Below, in pieces: positions 5,948-8,502 of a stretch of 8,502 nt of DNA. Source of the DNA: an uncultured Alphaproteobacteria bacterium (lineage in GTDB: Bacteria > Pseudomonadota > Alphaproteobacteria > Caulobacterales > Caulobacteraceae); NCBI GenBank assembly GCA_903933475.1, contig CAIZKE010000335.1, positions 1-8,502 of the forward strand, read 5' to 3'. The first letter of the stretch is position 1. Every line of letters starts with the position of its first letter. Under the pieces are notes generated by a model that was not told the DNA's origin, did no database searches, and saw nothing but the letters and a program-made list of their open reading frames with translations. The position numbers were made by a program, and so were the translations under genes.

Positions 5948-8290
5948 ATGCTCCGCAAGACGTCCCCCACCCGCCTGACAGCCTTCCTGCTGGCCTCCAC
6001 CATGCTCGCCGGCGTGACTTCGGCCCGGGCGGCGGAAGAGCCCGCCTCTGTCGAGGAGCTGGTGGTCACGGCGCAGAAGCGGCAGGAGAACATTCAGGAC
6101 GTCCCAGTGGCCGTCACCGCCCTCTCCACCCGCAAGCTGCAGGAACTCCAGGTCGAGAAGTTCGACGACTACGCCAAGTTCCTGCCCAGCGTGGCCTACC
6201 AGAGTTCAGCCCCCGGCTTCTCCACCGTCTACATGCGCGGCGTGGCCTCCGGCGGCGACGGCAACCACTCAGGCTCCATGCCCAGCGTCGGGACCTACCT
6301 GGACGAGCAACCGATCACCACCATCGGCGGTGCCCTTGACCTGCACGTCTACGACGTCGCCCGGGTCGAGGCCCTGGCCGGTCCCCAGGGCACACTCTAC
6401 GGGGCCAACTCACAGGCCGGCACGATCAAGATCGTCACCAACTCAGCCGACCCTTCTGGCTTTGCGGCGTCCTACGATGTCGGCGCCAACACCGTCAGCG
6501 ACGGGGCTCCAGGCTACTCTCTCGAGGGCATGGTCAATGTCCCGTTGGGTGACCGGGCGGCGGTGCGACTCGTCGCCTGGAAGGTCCACGACGGCGGGTA
6601 CATCGACAATGTGAAGGGCACGCGCACCTACCCGACCTCGGGCGTGACCATCAACAATAACGCCCTCGCCGAGGACAACTACAACGACGCCGACACCTGG
6701 GGCGTGCGGATCGCGGGCCTGGTGGACGTCGCCGAAGGCTGGACCGTCCGCCCGACCTTCATGAGCCAGGACACCCAGAGCAACGGCATCTTTGGCTATG
6801 ACCGCACCCAGGGGCCGATGAAGGTCACGCACTTCCTGCCGGAGGACGCCCACGACCGCTGGCACCAGGCCGCCCTCGCGGTCGAGGGCCGCATCGCCGA
6901 CTTCGACCTGGTGGCGACCACCGCCTACATGGACCGCCGGATCGACACCCACTCCGATTACACCGACTATTCCTTCTTCTACGACACCCTGTTCGGCTCG
7001 GGTGCCTACATCACCGACGCCACCGGCCAGGTCATCGATCCTACCCAGCGGATCACTGGACGCGACCATTTCACCCGGGTGTCCAACGAAATCCGCCTTT
7101 CCTCGCCCCAGGACCAGCGCATCCGCTACGTGGTCGGCGCCTTCCAGCAGCGCCAGACCCACTTCATCGAGCAGAACTACCAGATCCCCGGGATCGCCCC
7201 GGACATCACCGTCACCGGCTGGCCCAACACCCTCTGGCTCACCGAGCAGATGCGGATCGACCGCGACTACGCGGCCTTTGGGGAAGCCTATATCGACATC
7301 ACCGACCGGCTGACCCTGTCCCTTGGCATGCGGGCCTTCAAGACCGACAATTCCCTCGAGGGCTTCTTCGGATTCAGCGACGGCTATTCGTCGAAGACCG
7401 GGGAGGCGGCCTGCTTCGCCCCCGGAAAGGTCGGCAGGTCCCCCTGCACCAACCTCGACAAGCGGGTGAAGGAGACCGGCCAGATCTACAAGGTCAACCT
7501 CAGCTACAAGCTGAGCGACGACAAGCTGGTCTACGGCACCTATTCTCAGGGCTTCAGGCCGGGCGGCATCAACCGCCGGGCCACCCTCGCGCCCTATGAG
7601 GCCGACTACCTCTACAACTACGAGCTGGGCTGGAAGACGGAGTGGGCCGACAACACCTTGCGGTGGAATGGCGCAGTCTTCTTCGAGACCTGGAAGGACT
7701 TCCAGTTCTCCTTCCTTGGCGCCAACTCCTTCACCCAGATCCTCAACGCCGGCCAGGCCGAGATCAAGGGTGCCGAGACCGAGGTCAGCTGGGCGGCTCC
7801 GGTCCAGGGCCTGACCCTTGCGGGCGGTGCCTCTTACACCGACGCCTACCTCACCGAGGCCTACTGCGGCACGACGGACGCCCAGGGCAAGCCGATCAAG
7901 ACCTGCGCCGATCCCCAGGCGCCCTCCGGGACGGCCCTGCCGGTCACCCCAAAGCTCAAGGCCAACGCCCGCGCCCGCTACGAGTTCGAACTGGCGGGCT
8001 TCGACGCCCACGTCCAGGCGGTCGGGGTCTACCAGAGCGAGGCCTGGCCGGACCTGAGGCTGGAAGAGCGGGGCATATCGGGCCAGCAGGAGTCCTTCGG
8101 GACCGTGGACCTGGCCGCTGGCCTCACCCGAGACAACTGGCGCGTGGAGTTGACCATCGCCAACCTCTTCGATGAGGTGGGCGACAAGTACCGCTACTCG
8201 CAGTGCACGCCCACGGTCTGCGGCGGCAAGACCTATTCGGTCGCCATCCAACCTCGGACGCTGGGCCTGAGCTTCGGCCAGAAGTTCTAG
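5948..8290 (+). CDS. TonB-dependent outer-membrane receptor, substrate unknown
   Basis: This complete 780-residue receptor imports a ligand across the outer membrane using TonB/ExbBD energy. The signal peptide (MLRKTSPTRL, then a hydrophobic stretch) ends near residues 28-29 (SARA-AEE). A TonB-box-like segment follows (EELVVTAQKR, 36-45). The plug (about 50-170) contains VPVAVTAL, YMRGVAS, YLDEQPITTI (117-126) and VEALAGPQGTLYGANSQAGTIKIVTN-type sequence around 139-164. The rest is a beta barrel of alternating aromatic strands, ending in PRTLGLSFGQKF with the terminal Phe needed for outer-membrane assembly. There is no STN signalling domain and no N-terminal carboxypeptidase-like domain. It has exactly six cysteines, in three close pairs (489/500, 640/653, 753/758), probably disulfides in surface loops. 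The start has only a weak GGAA ribosome-binding site. The upstream TPR-sulfotransferase and permease-like genes hint at a joint uptake role. Ligand class cannot be read from the sequence, and a siderophore is not specifically supported. Confidence 0.95.
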   Translation: MLRKTSPTRLTAFLLASTMLAGVTSARAAEEPASVEELVVTAQKRQENIQDVPVAVTALSTRKLQELQVEKFDDYAKFLPSVAYQSSAPGFSTVYMRGVASGGDGNHSGSMPSVGTYLDEQPITTIGGALDLHVYDVARVEALAGPQGTLYGANSQAGTIKIVTNSADPSGFAASYDVGANTVSDGAPGYSLEGMVNVPLGDRAAVRLVAWKVHDGGYIDNVKGTRTYPTSGVTINNNALAEDNYNDADTWGVRIAGLVDVAEGWTVRPTFMSQDTQSNGIFGYDRTQGPMKVTHFLPEDAHDRWHQAALAVEGRIADFDLVATTAYMDRRIDTHSDYTDYSFFYDTLFGSGAYITDATGQVIDPTQRITGRDHFTRVSNEIRLSSPQDQRIRYVVGAFQQRQTHFIEQNYQIPGIAPDITVTGWPNTLWLTEQMRIDRDYAAFGEAYIDITDRLTLSLGMRAFKTDNSLEGFFGFSDGYSSKTGEAACFAPGKVGRSPCTNLDKRVKETGQIYKVNLSYKLSDDKLVYGTYSQGFRPGGINRRATLAPYEADYLYNYELGWKTEWADNTLRWNGAVFFETWKDFQFSFLGANSFTQILNAGQAEIKGAETEVSWAAPVQGLTLAGGASYTDAYLTEAYCGTTDAQGKPIKTCADPQAPSGTALPVTPKLKANARARYEFELAGFDAHVQAVGVYQSEAWPDLRLEERGISGQQESFGTVDLAAGLTRDNWRVELTIANLFDEVGDKYRYSQCTPTVCGGKTYSVAIQPRTLGLSFGQKF

Positions 8291-8295
8291 GCGGC

Positions 8296-8502
8296 ATGCC
8301 GGAACCGGCGACCCCGGCCTCGGCGGCCTCGGCCCTGAGGGCGGGGAGCCTCGTCATCCTGCCGACGGAGACCGTCTACGGCCTGGCGGCGGACGCCGGG
8401 GACCCGCGTGCGGTGGCCGCCGTCTATGCTGCCAAGGGCCGGCCGGCCTTCAACCCCCTGATTGCCCATGTGGCCGACGTGGAGGCCGCGCGCCGGATTG
8501 CC
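8296..8502 (+). CDS. tsaC: L-threonylcarbamoyladenylate synthase (TsaC/Sua5 family), 5' part only
   Basis: The first 69 residues of a YrdC-domain protein are present; the gene runs off the window. The enzyme makes threonylcarbamoyl-AMP from threonine, bicarbonate and ATP, the first step of t6A37 modification in ANN-decoding tRNAs, in the cytoplasm. The signature is clear: LPTETVYGLAADA (about residues 22-34), then a helix with VYAAKGRP and NPLIAHV. The lysine and arginine in KGRP are expected to bind nucleotide. Whether this is the short TsaC form or the longer Sua5 form with an extra C-terminal domain cannot be decided here. The ATG at 8296 places the PTETVYGL motif about 20 residues in, as is usual. 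It begins 5 bases after the receptor stop, with only a poor AGGCGG-like ribosome-binding site overlapping that stop. Cotranscription with the receptor is possible. Confidence 0.93.
   Translation, partial: MPEPATPASAASALRAGSLVILPTETVYGLAADAGDPRAVAAVYAAKGRPAFNPLIAHVADVEAARRIA

Noticed and set aside
6443..8251. A 602-codon open frame on the - strand opposite the TonB receptor.
   Set aside because: Same reason: a Gly/Val/Asp-rich translation with no recognisable domain, fully inside a well-supported receptor gene.

Overview
The window looks like chromosome of a high-GC alphaproteobacterium, most likely from the Caulobacterales (Caulobacter, Phenylobacterium or Brevundimonas type). The evidence is the strong G/C preference at third codon positions, a TonB-dependent receptor of the type abundant in that order, a TPR-sulfotransferase beside it, and a pseudaminate-type sugar gene as in flagellin-glycosylation loci. 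The genus is an inference; there is no rRNA or other marker. All 8.5 kb is densely coding, with no tRNA, rRNA, CRISPR array, insertion sequence or phage gene, and no gene-free stretch over 300 bases.

Left end (1-1113): the 3' end of a pseudaminic acid synthase (PseI/NeuB family) on the + strand meets, tail to tail, a complete SpsF-type cytidylyltransferase on the - strand. Only 6 bases separate the two stop codons. Both belong to nonulosonic-acid or surface-sugar nucleotide chemistry.

Centre (1233-5851): four + strand genes run head to tail with overlapping stops and starts. They are a DUF969 membrane protein, a DUF979 membrane protein, a DUF2891 soluble protein, and a 669-residue protein with N-terminal TPR-like repeats and a C-terminal PAPS-dependent sulfotransferase domain. 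The first three form a recurrent but functionally undefined set: a probable two-subunit inner-membrane permease with a cytosolic enzyme-like partner. The sulfotransferase start overlaps the DUF2891 stop (ATGA), so it is part of the same transcription unit.

Right end (5852-8502): after a 96-base leader with a possible promoter comes a complete 780-residue TonB-dependent outer-membrane receptor. Five bases after its stop begins the 5' part of a TsaC/Sua5 threonylcarbamoyl-AMP synthase, a housekeeping tRNA-modification gene cut by the window edge.

Working hypothesis (inference): the receptor, the DUF969/DUF979 permease and the DUF2891 protein form an uptake-and-processing route for an unknown substrate, with the TPR-sulfotransferase modifying a substrate or partner protein. 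This is the least described part of the window.
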